From NCBI GenBank assembly GCA_030949405.1, contig JAUZSN010000002.1, forward strand, positions 1,054,001 through 1,118,000: 64,000 bases of DNA. The letters run 5' to 3'. The notes under the pieces are model-generated. The model did not search any database and was not told where the DNA came from. It saw nothing but the letters and a program-made list of their open reading frames with translations. A program made the translations under genes and the position numbers. The stretch is from Methylococcales bacterium. Lineage in GTDB: Bacteria > Pseudomonadota > Gammaproteobacteria > Methylococcales > Methylomonadaceae. Each line of letters opens with the position of its first letter. The first letter of the stretch is position 1. Below are positions 17,901 through 27,629 of the stretch, in pieces.

Positions 17901-19878
17901 TCTTATCAATAAAATTATTGAACGCTTTTTAGCCCTTTCTCGAAATCAGAAAGCTGCTATTTTAATTGGCGTTGATATAATTTTTGCTGTCATCGCTTTA
18001 TGGGTGGCTTTTTCATTGCGCTTAGGTTTTTTTTATTGGCCTGTGAATGAAATCATCTATTTCTTTATCGCCGCCCCCGTTATTGCGGTTCCCGTCTTCA
18101 TTAAATTGGGACTTTATCGGGCGATTATTCGCTATATTGGCATTAAAGCCTTGTGGACAATCATTCAAGCCACCACTCTTTACGCGCTTCTATTTGCAAC
18201 CTGTGTTTTTTATTCAGGCGTTGGCAGTATCCCAAGAACGGTTCCGACATTAAATTGGATGATTATGCTGTTACTGATTGGTAGCAGTCGATTTTTCGCC
18301 CGCTGGTTATTAAGAGAAAATTATTCTCGGATTATTAATAAACAAAGGGGACTTGATGAGGGTAAAAAAAATGTGCTGATTTATGGAGCAGGCTGCGCAG
18401 GGGTACAATTAGCTTCTGCTTTAGTTCATGGACATGAATTTAGAGCGGTCGCCTTTATTGATGATAAACCCTCGCTTCACAAGCAAAAAGTAAATGGTTT
18501 AAAAATTTATCCTTTTAACGCATTAGAACAACTGATTGAGCGTTATAAAGTCAGTGATGTGTTATTAGCGATGCCCTCAGTAAAAGGAGCGCGGCGCAGT
18601 GAAATTATTCGTTTATTAGAACCGCATTCGATTCATGTTCGCACCATTCCTGATATTAATGAAATTGCCCGTGGGCAGCTCACGTTTGATACCATTAGAG
18701 AAGTCGATGTGGGGGATTTACTCGGTCGTGAATCCGTTCCTCCCGATGAAACCTTATTACACGCGAACATTCGCAATAAAGTGGTTATGGTAACAGGGGC
18801 GGGCGGCTCCATTGGGGCTGAATTATGCAAACACATTCTTGAAAATCAACCGCGCTGCTTAGTGTTATTTGAAATGAGTGAATTTCAGCTTTATAGCATT
18901 GAAAAAGAATTACGAACGACTTACACCACCTCGTGCAAAATCATTCCTATTCTGGGTTCCATAACGGATAAAAACCGACTTGAACAAGTCTGTAATGCCT
19001 TTGTTATCCAAACTATTTATCATACAGCGGCGTATAAACATGTGCCTTTAGTTGAACAAAACCCAGCCGAAGCCATTTGGAATAATATTTTTGGAACCTT
19101 AACTCTTGCAAAAGTAGCGATTAAATTCAAGGTCGAAACCTTTGTCTTAATTTCCACCGATAAAGCCGTTCGACCGACCAATACAATGGGTGCGACCAAG
19201 CGGTTTGCCGAATTAATTTTACAAGCCCTGAGTCAAAAACCTGAAGATCATCAACAAACTCGCTTTACGATGGTTCGTTTTGGTAATGTTTTAGGCTCAT
19301 CAGGGTCGGTTGTGCCATTATTTAGAGAACAAATTGCTAAAGGTGGGCCAGTTACGGTGACCGATAAACGTATTATTCGTTATTTCATGACCATTCCAGA
19401 AGCGGCAGAACTCGTTATTCAAGCAGGCGCAATGGGACAAGGCGGTGATGTTTTTGTTTTAGACATGGGAACGCCCGTTCAAATTGTTGAATTGGCGCGG
19501 CGAATGATTCATCTGAGTGGCTTTAGTGTGAAGGATGCCGCTCAACCCGAAGGCGATATAGAAATTATTTATACAGGGCTTCGTCCTGGTGAAAAGCTTT
19601 ATGAAGAGCTCTTAATCGGCACTAATGTTTCACAAACGCAGCATGAAAAAATTATGCGCGCAGAAGAAACCATTATTCCTTGGGAGGAATTAAGCGCGTT
19701 ATTAACGACTTTAGAAAAAATTGTGAGTGCCAATGATTTTGAAGCGGTACGGCAACTATTAAAACAAGTGGTGACAGGGTTTAACCCGCAATGTGCGGTT
19801 GCTGATGAGGTCAGTTTAGGATTACAACGCTTGGAAAGTAAGACAAAAAATCAAAAAAGTCATCATGCAGCCATGTAA
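17890..19878 (+). CDS. UDP-sugar 4,6-dehydratase, WbpM/CapD type
   Basis: The 662-residue protein starts with four membrane segments, followed by two Rossmann domains: IYGAGCAGVQLAS and VTGAGGSIGAEL. The active site reads LISTDKAVRPTNTMGATKR, with methionine in place of the usual tyrosine as in the WbpM-type serine-methionine-lysine triad. It would convert UDP-GlcNAc to the 4-keto-6-deoxy sugar needed for QuiNAc or FucNAc. Together with the two genes upstream it forms a lipid-linked sugar initiation module. Confidence 0.9.
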   Translation: MLTDLINKIIERFLALSRNQKAAILIGVDIIFAVIALWVAFSLRLGFFYWPVNEIIYFFIAAPVIAVPVFIKLGLYRAIIRYIGIKALWTIIQATTLYALLFATCVFYSGVGSIPRTVPTLNWMIMLLLIGSSRFFARWLLRENYSRIINKQRGLDEGKKNVLIYGAGCAGVQLASALVHGHEFRAVAFIDDKPSLHKQKVNGLKIYPFNALEQLIERYKVSDVLLAMPSVKGARRSEIIRLLEPHSIHVRTIPDINEIARGQLTFDTIREVDVGDLLGRESVPPDETLLHANIRNKVVMVTGAGGSIGAELCKHILENQPRCLVLFEMSEFQLYSIEKELRTTYTTSCKIIPILGSITDKNRLEQVCNAFVIQTIYHTAAYKHVPLVEQNPAEAIWNNIFGTLTLAKVAIKFKVETFVLISTDKAVRPTNTMGATKRFAELILQALSQKPEDHQQTRFTMVRFGNVLGSSGSVVPLFREQIAKGGPVTVTDKRIIRYFMTIPEAAELVIQAGAMGQGGDVFVLDMGTPVQIVELARRMIHLSGFSVKDAAQPEGDIEIIYTGLRPGEKLYEELLIGTNVSQTQHEKIMRAEETIIPWEELSALLTTLEKIVSANDFEAVRQLLKQVVTGFNPQCAVADEVSLGLQRLESKTKNQKSHHAAM

Positions 19879-19935
19879 ATTAAACGGTATAATGGTATGT
19901 TAACTAAGGGTTTAAAAAAATAATGAGGAATACGC

Positions 19936-21192
19936 GTGGATATTAAGGCCTATATGCAGCAACTTGGTAAACAGGCAAAACAAGCTGGACGAGAGATTAG
20001 CAAGGCGGATAGTGCAAAAAAAAATAAAGCCTTACTCGAAATTGCACAACAACTTGAATTACACAGTGAGTTCTTAATAACCGAAAATGAAAAAGATTTA
20101 CAGGCTGGAAAAGAAAAAGGCTTAGAGAGTGCCTTATTAGATCGATTAGAACTCACCCCCGCTGGAATTTTAGCGATGATAGAAGGGTTAACTCAAATCG
20201 CTGCTTTACCCGATCCTGTCGGGGAAATTAGTCACTTAAATTATCGACCCAGTGGCATTCAAGTCGGCCAAATGCGTGTTCCTTTAGGAGTGATTGGCAT
20301 TATTTACGAATCACGACCGAATGTGACCGTTGATGCAGCGGCTTTATGTTTAAAATCAGGAAATGCCTGTATTTTACGCGGAGGATCAGAATCAATCTAT
20401 TCCAATCAAGCGATTGCGGCGTGTATTCGTAAAGGTTTAAAAATTGCGGGATTGCCCGATGAAGTCGTGCAAGTGGTTGAAACGACCGATAGAGCAGCGG
20501 TCGGTGAATTAATTACCCTAAAGGAATTTGTTGATGTCATTATTCCTCGCGGGGGAAAAAGTTTAATTGAGCGTATTACCCAACAAGCCACTATTCCAGT
20601 GATCAAACACTTAGACGGTATTTGTCATGTTTATATTGATGGCGAAGCCGATAGTGAAAAAGCCGTTGCGATTGCGGTTAATTCTAAAACCCATCGTTAT
20701 GGAGTCTGCAATGCGATGGAAACCTTATTAATTGCTGAAAGTATTGCTCCAACCCTTTTACCGTTACTCGCAGAAAAATATGCCGTGGAAAACGTCGAAT
20801 TGCGGGGCTGTGAAAAAACAGCGGCTCTTATTGAAAATTGTGTTCAAGCAACCGAAGACGATTGGCAAACAGAATATCTTGCCCCTATTTTATCCATTAA
20901 ACTCGTTGCCGATATGGATGCTGCCATTGCGCATATTAATCACTATAGTTCGGCGCATACCGAATCCATTGTGACTGAAAATTATACCTTAGCCCGTCGT
21001 TTTTTACGGGAAGTCGATTCCAGTTCGGTGATGGTTAATGCGTCAACACGATTTGCCGATGGGTTTGAATATGGGTTAGGAGCTGAAATCGGAATTAGTA
21101 CCGACAAGCTTCATGCGCGTGGGCCTGTTGGTTTAGAAGGACTGACGACGTTGAAATATATTGTTTTAGGTGATGGTCAAATTAGAGACTAA
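19936..21192 (+). CDS. proA: Gamma-glutamyl phosphate reductase
   Basis: The 418-residue protein shows the ProA segments [45 protein letters not shown] and HLDGICHVY, where C is the catalytic thiol. It reduces gamma-glutamyl phosphate to the semialdehyde in proline synthesis, using NADPH. The start is a GTG at 19936 preceded by AATGAGGAAT, a good ribosome binding site. It abuts nadD directly, with the next ATG at the base after its stop. Confidence 0.95.
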   Translation: MDIKAYMQQLGKQAKQAGREISKADSAKKNKALLEIAQQLELHSEFLITENEKDLQAGKEKGLESALLDRLELTPAGILAMIEGLTQIAALPDPVGEISHLNYRPSGIQVGQMRVPLGVIGIIYESRPNVTVDAAALCLKSGNACILRGGSESIYSNQAIAACIRKGLKIAGLPDEVVQVVETTDRAAVGELITLKEFVDVIIPRGGKSLIERITQQATIPVIKHLDGICHVYIDGEADSEKAVAIAVNSKTHRYGVCNAMETLLIAESIAPTLLPLLAEKYAVENVELRGCEKTAALIENCVQATEDDWQTEYLAPILSIKLVADMDAAIAHINHYSSAHTESIVTENYTLARRFLREVDSSSVMVNASTRFADGFEYGLGAEIGISTDKLHARGPVGLEGLTTLKYIVLGDGQIRD

Positions 21193-21825
21193 ATGATTGG
21201 TATTTATGGCGGGACGTTTAATCCGATTCATTACGGACATTTACGGACGGCTTTAGAAATAAAAGAAAAGCTTGCCGTGGATGAAATTAAATTGATTCCA
21301 TGCTACCAACCTGCGTTGAAAAACCAGCCTTCGGTTACGGCGAGTATGCGTTTAAACATGCTGCAATTAGCCATTGAAGGTCATCAGGGGTTTAGCTGTG
21401 ATTGTCGAGAAATTGAACGGCGCGGAGCTTCTTACATGGTTGACACCTTGGCCTCTTTACGTACAGAATTACCGAAACAGTCTTTAGTGTTACTGATAGG
21501 GAACGATGCGTTTATCCACTTAGAAAAATGGCATCGTTGGCAATTATTATTTGACTATGCCCATGTCGTGGTGATGACACGACCGAATAGTCAACAAAAA
21601 CGACTGAATCCTTTTTTAAAAGTTCGATTGGCCGATAATGCCGAGCAACTCAAACAAACCTTAGCGGGCCATTTATACTTTCAAAAGGTTACTCAGCTCG
21701 CTATTTCATCAACCGAAATAAGAACATTACTGTCTATGAAAAAAAGTCCTCACTTTTTAATGCCAGACAGCGTGATAAACTACATACAACAAAATAAACT
21801 TTACAGGAATTTGAATGCAAATTAA
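21193..21825 (+). CDS. nadD: Nicotinate-nucleotide adenylyltransferase
   Basis: MIGIYGGTFNPIHYGHLRTA is the nucleotidyltransferase H-x-G-H motif, and ISSTEIRTLL the second nucleotide-binding motif. The length of 210 residues is standard. The enzyme adenylates nicotinate mononucleotide on the way to NAD. It starts immediately after proA and overlaps rsfS by 11 bases; proA-nadD-rsfS is a common proteobacterial order. Confidence 0.95.
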   Translation: MIGIYGGTFNPIHYGHLRTALEIKEKLAVDEIKLIPCYQPALKNQPSVTASMRLNMLQLAIEGHQGFSCDCREIERRGASYMVDTLASLRTELPKQSLVLLIGNDAFIHLEKWHRWQLLFDYAHVVVMTRPNSQQKRLNPFLKVRLADNAEQLKQTLAGHLYFQKVTQLAISSTEIRTLLSMKKSPHFLMPDSVINYIQQNKLYRNLNAN

Positions 21826-22141
21826 TGAGTTATTGACCTTAGTGACCGCAGAATTAGATGAGCGGAAAGGCGAAGGAATTACCGTTATTAATGTGAAAGA
21901 TAAAAGCAGTGTGACCGATTTTATGGTTTTAGTCACAGCAACGTCAGAGCGTCATGGTCAATCATTGGCAAATTATGTCGCTATAAAAATAAAAGAACAA
22001 GGACTCAAGCCTTTAGGTATTGAAGGGGAACAAGGGTCTGAGTGGGTTTTATTAGATTTAGGGGATATTGTCCTGCATATTATGACATCCCAGATGCGAG
22101 AGCTTTATCAGCTCGAAAAATTATGGTCGCTTGAAAATTAA
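21815..22141 (+). CDS. rsfS: Ribosome silencing factor RsfS
   Basis: The 108-residue protein has the conserved core VTDFMVLVTATSERHGQSLA and the segment GIEGEQGSEWVLLDLGDIV-HIM, diagnostic of the Iojap/RsfS family. It binds ribosomal protein L14 and blocks subunit joining when nutrients are scarce. The start overlaps the end of nadD, so translation is likely coupled. Confidence 0.95.
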   Translation: MQINELLTLVTAELDERKGEGITVINVKDKSSVTDFMVLVTATSERHGQSLANYVAIKIKEQGLKPLGIEGEQGSEWVLLDLGDIVLHIMTSQMRELYQLEKLWSLEN

Positions 22142-22188
22142 GTGGAGCCATAAAAAGCTAATTAAAATTAATAATAAAAGAGCTATTT

Positions 22189-22818
22189 ATGGTTAGAGTT
22201 TTGCTAGTTGACGATCACGTATTAATTACAACCGCAATTAAAGTGTTATTAAATAATGCAGATAACCTGAGTGTTATTGGGGTTGCTGAAAGTGGTGAGC
22301 AAGCAATATTGGCGGTTGAAGAAAAGCAACCCGATGTTGTTTTAATGGATGTTGAAATGCCTGGAATGGGTGGAACTGAAGCGTGCCGACGTATTTTAAA
22401 GGCGCACCCAGAAACCAAAATTATTGGGTTATCTCAGCATGATAATAATTCTGTTCCCAAACAACTTTTAAAAATTGGCGCGGTCGGTTTTATTTCAAAA
22501 AACTCTTCTTCAGAAGAAATGATACGCACCATTCATAAAGTTATGTCGGGTGATATTTATTTGTGTGCGGATGTTGTTGAAAAATTTACCATAAAAACCA
22601 AAACAAAAGATAAGAATAATCCGTGTTCAATTCTTTCCCCGAGAGAATTTGAAGTGGTTCGGCTTATTTTGCAAGGAAAAAGTATCCAAGATATGGTTAA
22701 AATACTGGGTATAAAAGATAAAACCATTAATACCTATCGTTATCGTATTTATAAAAAATTAGATGTGAAAAATGATGTTGAATTAGTTCGTTTGGTCGAT
22801 AAATTTAATCAAACCTAA
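22189..22818 (+). CDS. LuxR/NarL-family response regulator (UvrY/GacA-like)
   Basis: The receiver domain begins MVRVLLVDDHVLITTAIKVL, with the phosphoacceptor in VVLMDVEMPGMGG near residue 54 and a lysine in GFISKNSS. The C-terminal helix-turn-helix reads LSPREFEVVRLILQGKS. The 209-residue architecture and the N-terminus resemble UvrY/GacA, although the helix-turn-helix is rather divergent (QDMVKILGIKDKTINTYRYR). No cognate histidine kinase lies beside it. Confidence 0.8.
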   Translation: MVRVLLVDDHVLITTAIKVLLNNADNLSVIGVAESGEQAILAVEEKQPDVVLMDVEMPGMGGTEACRRILKAHPETKIIGLSQHDNNSVPKQLLKIGAVGFISKNSSSEEMIRTIHKVMSGDIYLCADVVEKFTIKTKTKDKNNPCSILSPREFEVVRLILQGKSIQDMVKILGIKDKTINTYRYRIYKKLDVKNDVELVRLVDKFNQT

Positions 22819-22848
22819 GTACGATTTTAACAACGAACGCTCTATTTT

Positions 22849-23757
22849 TTAAATTGTATTTTCAAACAAAAAACGTCGGTGTTCATCTTGGGTTGCTAAT
22901 CCTAATCGCGCCCCCGTTTTAGTCGCGCATAAAGCCCCTGCGGCACTGGCATAGCGTAAGCATTCTAACCAGTCCTTATTTAACGCTAAGGCCGTAGCAA
23001 ATGCACCATGAAACGCATCGCCCGCCCCCGTACTATCAACCGCATTAACGGGGTAAGCGGCTAATGTTCCCGATTCTAAACCGCGTCTCCAAAGTAACCC
23101 CTTTTCTCCCAAGGTAATCACAACCACGGGGGCTAAATTTGCCAGATTTTCCAAAGCACTATCCAGTGTTTGACTGTGTTGTAAAGCAAATTTTTCTGAA
23201 CAAATTAAATAATCAACCTTTCCCATCAACGCTAAACTGCCTTCGTGAATGGAACCTGCATCTAAAATAGTTGGAATTTGCTTCGTTTCTTTTTGTTTGA
23301 GTAGGGCTAGTGATAAGTGAGGCTGATGACCATCCAATAAAATAACCTTCGGATTCAGCGTTGAAAAATCAATCGACTCGGCAGTTAATGGCTGGGTGAT
23401 TCCTTTATAATTTATCAAGGCACGATCCCCATTCGGCTTAACTAAAATAGAGGCCATCGGCGTGGGAGTTGAGCCTCGCTGAATGAAATCGGTATTAATC
23501 TGATAACGTAGAAATTCTTGATAATGAGATTCCCCCTGTAAATCATCACCTAAATAACCCGAAAAAGCTGATTTCAAGCCTAACTTAGCCACCATAACGG
23601 CTGCATTTGCCGCAGGCCCGCCACCACAATCTACAAAATCCGTCGCCACTATTTTTTCATCGGAATGGGGGTGATGAGGAACTGAAAAAACTAAATCATA
23701 GCAGGCATAACCCAGACAAAGTACATCAACCTTGATGACTGATTTTAAAGATAACAT
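22849..23757 (-). CDS. PfkB/ribokinase-family carbohydrate kinase
   Basis: The 302-residue protein shows both PfkB signatures: DCGGGPAANAAVMVAKLG near residue 44 and DSTGAGDAFHGAFATAL near 240, where the aspartate of GAGD is the catalytic base. It would phosphorylate a sugar or nucleoside using ATP. Similarity is to the sulfofructose-kinase/ribokinase side, but substrate residues cannot be judged by eye. It stands alone, with its promoter in the 144-base gap shared with selO. Confidence 0.82.
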   Translation of the reverse strand: MLSLKSVIKVDVLCLGYACYDLVFSVPHHPHSDEKIVATDFVDCGGGPAANAAVMVAKLGLKSAFSGYLGDDLQGESHYQEFLRYQINTDFIQRGSTPTPMASILVKPNGDRALINYKGITQPLTAESIDFSTLNPKVILLDGHQPHLSLALLKQKETKQIPTILDAGSIHEGSLALMGKVDYLICSEKFALQHSQTLDSALENLANLAPVVVITLGEKGLLWRRGLESGTLAAYPVNAVDSTGAGDAFHGAFATALALNKDWLECLRYASAAGALCATKTGARLGLATQDEHRRFLFENTI

Positions 23758-23901
23758 TTAATTAACCTAATAAAAAATTACACTCAAAGGATAGGTATTT
23801 TATCAATAGCTCACTAACTTTCATCCTTTTAACAAGATGATTATTAAAAAAAATAAAACTATGCTTTAATAACCTAGTATTCAACTAGGTTATTAAGGCT
23901 T

Positions 23902-25512
23902 ATGAACTCTCTAAAATCATTACAAAACTTAGCGTTTGATAATCGTTTTATCCAACAGCTTCCCGCCGACCCTGAAACTAAAAATTATTGTCGAACGGTT
24001 TTAAATGCAAGCTACTCTTATGTTTCACCGACTAAAACCGATAAGCCTGTTTTGGTGAGTTATTCCAAGGAAGTGGCTGATTTAATGGGGTTAGCGGCCT
24101 CTGAATGTAGTACAGAATTATTTACTCAGGTCGTAACAGGGAATACGTTATTGGAAGGGATGCAGCCTTATGCGTGTTGTTATGGCGGTCATCAATTTGG
24201 AAATTGGGCTGGGCAATTAGGCGATGGTCGGGCGATTAATTTAGGTGAATTAAAAACCGATCAAGCGATTCATTACACCTTGCAATTAAAAGGCGCGGGA
24301 CTTACGCCTTATTCGCGGCGAGCAGATGGATTAGCGGTCTTACGTTCATCGGTTCGTGAATACTTATGCAGTGAAGCGATGCATCATTTAGGCGTTCCCA
24401 CAACGCGCGCTTTAAGTCTGGCATTAACGGGGGATAAAGTCATTCGTGATATGTTTTATGACGGTCGTCCCAAAGCAGAATTAGGGGCGGTTGTGTGTCG
24501 TGTTGCCCCATCGTTTACGCGATTTGGAAGTTTTCAAATCTATACCGCACAAGGTGATTTATCGTTATTAAAACAATTTGTTGATGTCACCTTACGCAAT
24601 GATTTTCCCCATTTAGGCGCACCGTCCAAAGCGACTTATTTACGTTGGTTTTCAGAAGTCTGTGAAAAAACGGCCTTAATGGTTATTCATTGGCAACGCG
24701 TGGGGTTTGTTCATGGGGTGATGAATACGGACAATATGTCTATTTTAGGTTTAACGATTGATTATGGGCCTTACGGTTGGTTGGAAGACTATAATCCGCA
24801 TTGGACACCGAACACCACGGATGCAAGTGAGCGTCGTTATCGTTTTGGTCATCAGCCGCAAATGGCGTATTGGAATTTAGTGCAATTAGCGAATGCGATT
24901 TACCCCTTAATTGAGGATGTGACGTTATTACAAACGGCGTTAACCCATTACTCCGATACGTTTGATCGAGGGTGGAATCAAATGATGGCGGATAAGTTAG
25001 GGTTAGCGGTTTACACGGCTGAAATGGATGAAGCTTTGATTAAAGAGTTGCTTGAAGTTTTGCAATTAGTGGAAACGGATATGACTATTTTTTACCGAAA
25101 ATTAGCCTTACTTAAATTTGATGCGCTGGATATAGAGCAGGTTTCCAATAAGGATTTATTAGCCCCTTTAAGCGAGGCTTATTATCAAATTGAAAAATTA
25201 ACCCCCGCTTTTGAACAGCGTATTGGCGATTGGTTACGTCTGTATTTTAAACGGATTCAACAGGAAAAATTAACCGATAAGCAGCGGGGTTTACGCATGA
25301 ATGCAGTGAATCCGAAGTATATTTTTCGTAACTATTTAGCCCAATTGGCGATAGATAAAGCGGAGGCGGGTGATTTTTCAATGATTGATGAATTGTTAGC
25401 CTTATTTCGTTATCCTTATAGCGAGCAAGAAGATAAAGAATCGTATGCTGAAAAACGGCCTGAATGGGCAAGAACGCGTGCGGGGTGTTCGATGTTGTCG
25501 TGTAGTTCATAA
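23902..25512 (+). CDS. selO: Protein adenylyltransferase SelO
   Basis: The pseudokinase-fold protein of 536 residues carries GGHQFGNWAGQLGDGRAI, LKGAGLTPYSRRADGLAVLRS and the magnesium site NTDNMSILGLTIDYGPYG. SelO transfers AMP to hydroxyl side chains of target proteins and is linked to redox stress. The C-terminus ends CSMLSCSS; eukaryotic members have selenocysteine at the last cysteine position, so this is the cysteine form. The gene is monocistronic. Confidence 0.93.
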   Translation: MNSLKSLQNLAFDNRFIQQLPADPETKNYCRTVLNASYSYVSPTKTDKPVLVSYSKEVADLMGLAASECSTELFTQVVTGNTLLEGMQPYACCYGGHQFGNWAGQLGDGRAINLGELKTDQAIHYTLQLKGAGLTPYSRRADGLAVLRSSVREYLCSEAMHHLGVPTTRALSLALTGDKVIRDMFYDGRPKAELGAVVCRVAPSFTRFGSFQIYTAQGDLSLLKQFVDVTLRNDFPHLGAPSKATYLRWFSEVCEKTALMVIHWQRVGFVHGVMNTDNMSILGLTIDYGPYGWLEDYNPHWTPNTTDASERRYRFGHQPQMAYWNLVQLANAIYPLIEDVTLLQTALTHYSDTFDRGWNQMMADKLGLAVYTAEMDEALIKELLEVLQLVETDMTIFYRKLALLKFDALDIEQVSNKDLLAPLSEAYYQIEKLTPAFEQRIGDWLRLYFKRIQQEKLTDKQRGLRMNAVNPKYIFRNYLAQLAIDKAEAGDFSMIDELLALFRYPYSEQEDKESYAEKRPEWARTRAGCSMLSCSS

Positions 25513-25627
25513 TGCTTACGTTACTCTGCTTTTTCAATGAGTCTATTTACAAATGAAACGTTTAGTTGTGATGATTTAGATGAAATGCCTGCAATCCTCA
25601 CGGAAATAACAACTCACGAATTTAAGG

Positions 25628-26515
25628 TTAATTAAACGGTTGCACAATAGCCTTTTGATAATCATGTCGCTGGCTAATTAACTGGTTATACAAAAAAACA
25701 TCCTGCAACGTATTATAAGAGGTCTCTGAAATACAAGGATTAGCCGACCAGCAACCTAAAGCTTGATAGGTTTTGATGGTTTCCGTTAAAACCGATAAAG
25801 GGATGTTGGGAAAAAAATCAGCTTCTAAAGCGGCAATTTCAGCGGCAGGCGTTTCGACAATAGCACAACATGCTTTTTGGTAGGCTCGCATAAAAGCTTG
25901 CGCGTGTTCTGTTTTAAGCCAAGTTCGCGTTGCACATAAACTACTAAAAGCCACCTCACCAATCACGTCACCCACCGAGGCTAAGACCGTTGCTTTTCCT
26001 TCATATTCAAGTTGTTGAGGCGCAGGGCCTTGTTGATGAATATAATCCGCTTTGCCTGCACGAAAAGCCTCTTCCATCGCTAAAACATCCCCAGCGTCGA
26101 TACTATTTATTTGTTTTCGATCAATTCCTAGTGTGTGTAAGGCATAATTGAACATGGCCAAAGGTTGAAATAAATGATCGACCAGTATTTTTTTTCCGAT
26201 TAACTGTTCCCATGAAAAAGGCGTTTTTGTCGGTTTTCCTGCAATAAAAAAACCATCTTTTTGATTGATTTGTGCAAAATGGACAATCTCAGGTTTTTCA
26301 CCGCGTTCTAGCTGAGGAAAACTTCCCGCAACCGCAAATTGTGCTAGATGGACGGAGCCATTATGTAAACTAGCGGGTATTGTTTTTTCAGGGGTGGCTA
26401 ATTGATAATTTGATTCTAAGCCTTCAGCTTTTAAAAATCCGCCTTTAATTGTATAAAGGAGGGGGCTATAAAAAGCGGAATGGCGTAAGACCATAATATT
26501 TATTTTATTATTCAT
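25628..26515 (-). CDS. NMT1/THI5-type substrate-binding protein without signal peptide
   Basis: The 295-residue protein has the periplasmic-binding fold of the SsuA/THI5 group: INIMVLRHSAFYSPLLYTIKGGFLKAEG, then GKKILVDHLFQPLAMFNYAL and FRAGKADYIHQQGPAPQQLE. Most relatives are secreted and feed an ABC importer, but this one starts directly with the first beta-strand and has no signal peptide. No permease or ATPase gene is nearby. It could be a cytoplasmic ligand-binding or biosynthetic protein. The ligand is unknown. Confidence 0.7.
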   Translation of the reverse strand: MNNKINIMVLRHSAFYSPLLYTIKGGFLKAEGLESNYQLATPEKTIPASLHNGSVHLAQFAVAGSFPQLERGEKPEIVHFAQINQKDGFFIAGKPTKTPFSWEQLIGKKILVDHLFQPLAMFNYALHTLGIDRKQINSIDAGDVLAMEEAFRAGKADYIHQQGPAPQQLEYEGKATVLASVGDVIGEVAFSSLCATRTWLKTEHAQAFMRAYQKACCAIVETPAAEIAALEADFFPNIPLSVLTETIKTYQALGCWSANPCISETSYNTLQDVFLYNQLISQRHDYQKAIVQPFN

Positions 26516-27031
26516 TCGGTAAGCTCCATAAAAAGAAATGGGATTCAGTATTTTTTATTTCAACGGGTAGGACAAGAGGGTAATAAAAATTAAAAAGCCT
26601 GAAAAATAAAGCGATAAGCGGTTAAATGGTATAAACAATCCGTTTTAAACTTTAAAAAACTTATACAAAGCGAAAGGACTAGGTTAAACTAAAATTATCA
26701 AGTCGTCTGATTCAAGTTAATTTTATAAAATTCTAAATAAATACGAATTTTTTGGCGATTAATTTAAATAGAACGGGGTTATTTAAGGGGAAATGAATCG
26801 AATAAATGACCTTTTTCTAGGCTATTTTGGGTTCGATCTTAAATAGTGTTGTTCTGTTTTTTCGGCTAGCAACTTAAGACGAGACATTATGGGGCGAGGC
26901 TTAACCATTCGTCCTGAGTCCAATCGAAGGGCGGACGGCTTAATCTCAACGTGTCCCGTCTTAAATTGGTAGCCGTTTTTTCGCTTTGAAGGTCGACTAC
27001 TTTACCTTAATATAATCATTTCAGGATACCC
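26516..27031. other. 516-base intergenic region with one MITE
   Basis: No gene is apparent. It contains the 111-bp inverted-repeat element at 26864-26974. The remainder is AT-rich, and the promoters of both divergent flanking genes should lie here. Confidence 0.6.
26864..26974. mobile_element. 111-bp MITE sharing the ends of the 1.7-kb IS
   Basis: The left end GGCTAGCAACTTAAGACGAG and the inverted right end (TGTCCCGTCTTAAATTGG then TAGCC) match the terminal repeats of the IS at 6578-8278. The flanks are the direct repeat GTTTTTTC (26856-26863 and 26975-26982), the same 8-base duplication size. The element has no coding capacity. It was probably moved by a transposase of that IS family. Confidence 0.88.
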
Positions 27032-27571
27032 ATGAGTATTAGAAAATTTAAAAATAAGCAGCCTAAAATGGGTCGTCATGTTTACATTGATGAGGCATCT
27101 ATCATCATTGGGGATGTGGTGTTAGGTGATGATGTTTCTATATGGCCTACTGCGGTTATTCGAGGGGATGTGTCCTATATTCGTATTGGCGATAAAACCA
27201 ATGTGCAAGACGGTTCGGTTTTACATGTTTCTCATGCTAATCCTCATATAGAAGAGAAAAACCATCCTTTAATCATTGGTCAAGGGGTTACGATTGGGCA
27301 TAAGGCGGTTGTTCATGCGTGTACCATTGGGGATTATTGTTTAATTGGTATGGCAGCGGTTATTATGGATGATGCAATTATTGACGATTATGTTATTTTA
27401 GGCGCGGGTTCATTGGTGTTATCAGGTCAAAAACTTGAAGGCGGGCATCTTTATTTAGGGTCGCCTGCGAAGAAAATTAGAGCGTTAAACGAAAGTGAAA
27501 CTGAATTTTTAAGGTATTCCAGTCAACATTATGTGGAACTTAAAAATGAATATCTAGCCGAACAAAAATAA
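27032..27571 (+). CDS. Gamma-carbonic-anhydrase-like hexapeptide protein (YrdA/CaiE family)
   Basis: The 179-residue protein consists mainly of left-handed beta-helix hexapeptide repeats. The metal-ligand histidines expected for gamma-class carbonic anhydrase appear in SVLHVSHANPH and in TIGHKAVVHACTIG. The start MSIRKFKNKQPKMGRHVYIDEASIIIGDV is typical of YrdA. It binds zinc; enzymatic activity varies in this family. It is a single gene with its own promoter region. Confidence 0.85.
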   Translation: MSIRKFKNKQPKMGRHVYIDEASIIIGDVVLGDDVSIWPTAVIRGDVSYIRIGDKTNVQDGSVLHVSHANPHIEEKNHPLIIGQGVTIGHKAVVHACTIGDYCLIGMAAVIMDDAIIDDYVILGAGSLVLSGQKLEGGHLYLGSPAKKIRALNESETEFLRYSSQHYVELKNEYLAEQK

Positions 27572-27629
27572 ATTAAAGATTAATACATTAACTCATTAAG
27601 AAATATTTCAAAAAAATAGAGAGAAAATT

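Noticed and set aside
25537-25635. A 32-residue frame after selO (starts MSLFTNETFSCDD)
   Set aside because: No ribosome binding site, and its end overlaps the stop of the substrate-binding protein on the other strand; it might be the tail of a lost gene but support is too weak.
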